A DNA stretch of 14,115 nt. Origin: Gammaproteobacteria bacterium UBA7803. GTDB taxonomy: Bacteria > Pseudomonadota > Gammaproteobacteria > Pseudomonadales > Azotimanducaceae. Below are positions 12,977-14,115 of this stretch, piece after piece. The translations under genes and the position numbers were made by a program. The stretch's first letter is position 1; each line of letters begins with the position of its first letter. The notes under the pieces were generated by a model. That model saw only the letters and a program-made list of their open reading frames with translations, was not told the DNA's origin and searched no databases. The DNA is taken from NCBI GenBank assembly GCA_002480525.1, contig DLCH01000073.1:1-14115 (forward strand), written 5' to 3'.

Positions 12977-13965
12977 GGCTCGATCTGCTCCGCCCAGTCT
13001 TCCACCAGCCGGCCGATGGGCCGGTCGAGAAACGCCAGGTAGGCCCGGCACACCTCGTCCAGGCGCTCGCCGTCGCCCGCCAGGTGCTCCACCTGCAGCC
13101 AGTCGCACCACAGATGACGCAGCCCCCAGCCCGGCTCGTCGATCTCGCAGTTGGGCAGGCGGTAGTGCAGCGCCGGCCGCGACTTGATGCGCGGGTCGTC
13201 GAGGCGGCCGCGCACCCGGTCCTCGTCGAGGTGGGCGAACACGGGCAGCATGTCCAGGGCGCGGTTGCGGGTCGGATTGTGATCCAGGTAGTCGTCGATC
13301 AGCCGCGCCAGATCCGGCCGGTAGTCCGGCCGGCACACGAGCTGGACGTACTCGACCGGGAACGGATCGATGTACACCGACAGCCGCCGCAGCAGGTCCA
13401 CCCGCGCCTCGGCGCGCAGCCAGTCGAACAGGCAGAGGAACGCCTTCAGGTAGCGGGTGATGGTCGCCGTCTCCGTGTCCGGCAGCTCCGGGTTCAGATG
13501 GGTGCCGAAGGCGAAGGTGAGCCCGTCCCGGGTTCCGCGGGCGCCGGCGTCCCGCAGCCGGGCGATGAGCTGCTCGAGATCGCCGAGCCGGTCCATGGGC
13601 AGCGGCGGGGTCACCACCTCCATCGGCACCAGGGCCTCGGAACCGGCGGCGAGCAGCTCCTCCGCCGCCTCGTCGAGCTGGGCCAGCACGCCGTCCTCCG
13701 GCTGCCGGCTCTGGCGGCCGCGCTGCTTGAGGTACTCGAAGTCGAGCTCCACCATCCAGTCGCCGGCGTCGTCGCCGTCGACGCGATGCTCGTAGCGGCT
13801 GATGGCCTCGACCCGCCCGCCGACGTGATCCGCCACCAGTCCGGACAGGGTGTCGATGTCGAGCCCTTTCATCTCGAGCTCCACGCCGACCCGGCGCAGC
13901 GCGCCGTCGCGGGTGCGCGGCCGCGGCGGCAGGGGCAGCGGGCTGGGCTGGTCGGTGCCGGACAT
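12949..13965 (-). CDS. Amidoligase family protein (glutamine-synthetase/GCS-like fold)
   Basis: This 338-residue protein has the amidoligase_2 signature. The opening strand RVGVELEM (25-32) supplies metal-binding Glu29 and Glu31, EVVTPP follows at 116-121, and FAFGTHLNPE (151-160, His156 and Asn158) takes the place of the usual GxHxH strand. Two blocks, VYIDPFPVEYVQLVCRPDY (about 197-215) and RPALHYRLPNCEID (263-276), supply basic and acidic residues of the presumed active site. Family members are predicted ATP-dependent carboxylate-amine ligases related to gamma-glutamylcysteine synthetase; almost none has a proven substrate. The first 22 residues, rich in Pro and Arg, are probably disordered. 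The ATG at 13965 is the first start in frame before the conserved core. It is the first gene of a four-gene operon, and a REP pair lies about 70 bases upstream. Confidence 0.88.
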   Translation of the reverse strand: MSGTDQPSPLPLPPRPRTRDGALRRVGVELEMKGLDIDTLSGLVADHVGGRVEAISRYEHRVDGDDAGDWMVELDFEYLKQRGRQSRQPEDGVLAQLDEAAEELLAAGSEALVPMEVVTPPLPMDRLGDLEQLIARLRDAGARGTRDGLTFAFGTHLNPELPDTETATITRYLKAFLCLFDWLRAEARVDLLRRLSVYIDPFPVEYVQLVCRPDYRPDLARLIDDYLDHNPTRNRALDMLPVFAHLDEDRVRGRLDDPRIKSRPALHYRLPNCEIDEPGWGLRHLWCDWLQVEHLAGDGERLDEVCRAYLAFLDRPIGRLVEDWAEQIEPWLVDRDAL

Positions 13966-14036
13966 GTCGTTCTCGACCGTGGGAACAGGGACCTACGATA
14001 CGCGAACCCAGCGCCACCCGCATGGGCATCCCCACC

Positions 14037-14115
14037 GTAGGAGCGGCCTCCAGGCCGCGATTGGCTGGCCAGGCCAAATGAGCTGGCTCCCGTGATCGCG
14101 GCCGGGAGGCCGCTC
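14037..14115. repeat. REP inverted pair (REPIN-like) 3, cut by window end
   Basis: The left unit (14037-14061) matches the other REP units except for one base, C to A, in the hairpin loop (TCCC to TCCA), so the stem is intact. The right unit starts at 14095 and runs to the window edge (21 of 25 bases seen) without mismatch. The spacer is 33 bases and unrelated to the other two spacers. It lies upstream of the amidoligase gene. Confidence 0.85.

Noticed and set aside
12242..14077. Minus-strand frame of 611 codons extending the amidotransferase
   Set aside because: The upstream part is a shadow of the amidoligase gene. Amidotransferase homology begins only near 12955.

Overview
The window is GC-rich (by eye about 70%) bacterial chromosome with 13 complete protein genes and almost no spare DNA. 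Codon use, gene families (CYTH-CHAD, YqaA, gammaproteobacterial-type C26 amidotransferase, two-segment potassium channel) and GTAG-headed palindromic repeats suggest a gammaproteobacterium, perhaps from an Ectothiorhodospiraceae-like, Salinisphaera-like or Immundisolibacter-like lineage. That placement is inference. I found no tRNA, rRNA, CRISPR array, insertion sequence, integrase or phage gene.

Left part (1-4784). An inverted pair of REP repeats (60-167) precedes a small K+ channel gene (235-663). It converges, across a hairpin, on a cupin gene (1356-691, minus). A CYTH-CHAD gene (1509-3062) diverges from the cupin gene. An alpha/beta hydrolase (3130-4092) then overlaps an RraA-fold gene (4071-4784) by 22 bases, so these two probably form one translationally coupled unit.

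Middle part (4833-10580, minus strand, listed in transcription order). A GAF-PP2C-STAS regulatory phosphatase (10580-8667) shares an ATGA stop/start with a duplicated EthD-domain protein (8670-7894). These are followed by an N-acyl-D-amino-acid deacylase-like amidohydrolase (7821-6124) and a CaiB/BaiF CoA-transferase (6008-4833). A perfect REP inverted pair lies between the last two. With the hydrolase and RraA genes this looks like an uncharacterised catabolic island. The substrate cannot be read from the sequence.

Right part (10709-13965, minus strand). Four tightly packed genes run in this order: amidoligase, class I (C26) glutamine amidotransferase-like hydrolase, YqaA/DedA-type membrane protein, and a zinc-ribbon HExxH metallopeptidase. 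This is the best candidate for an under-described system: an ATP-dependent amide-bond-forming enzyme encoded with an amide-cleaving enzyme, a membrane protein and a peptidase. A third REP pair, cut by the window edge, lies upstream of it. A 22-base perfect palindrome and a divergent single REP separate it from the phosphatase gene.
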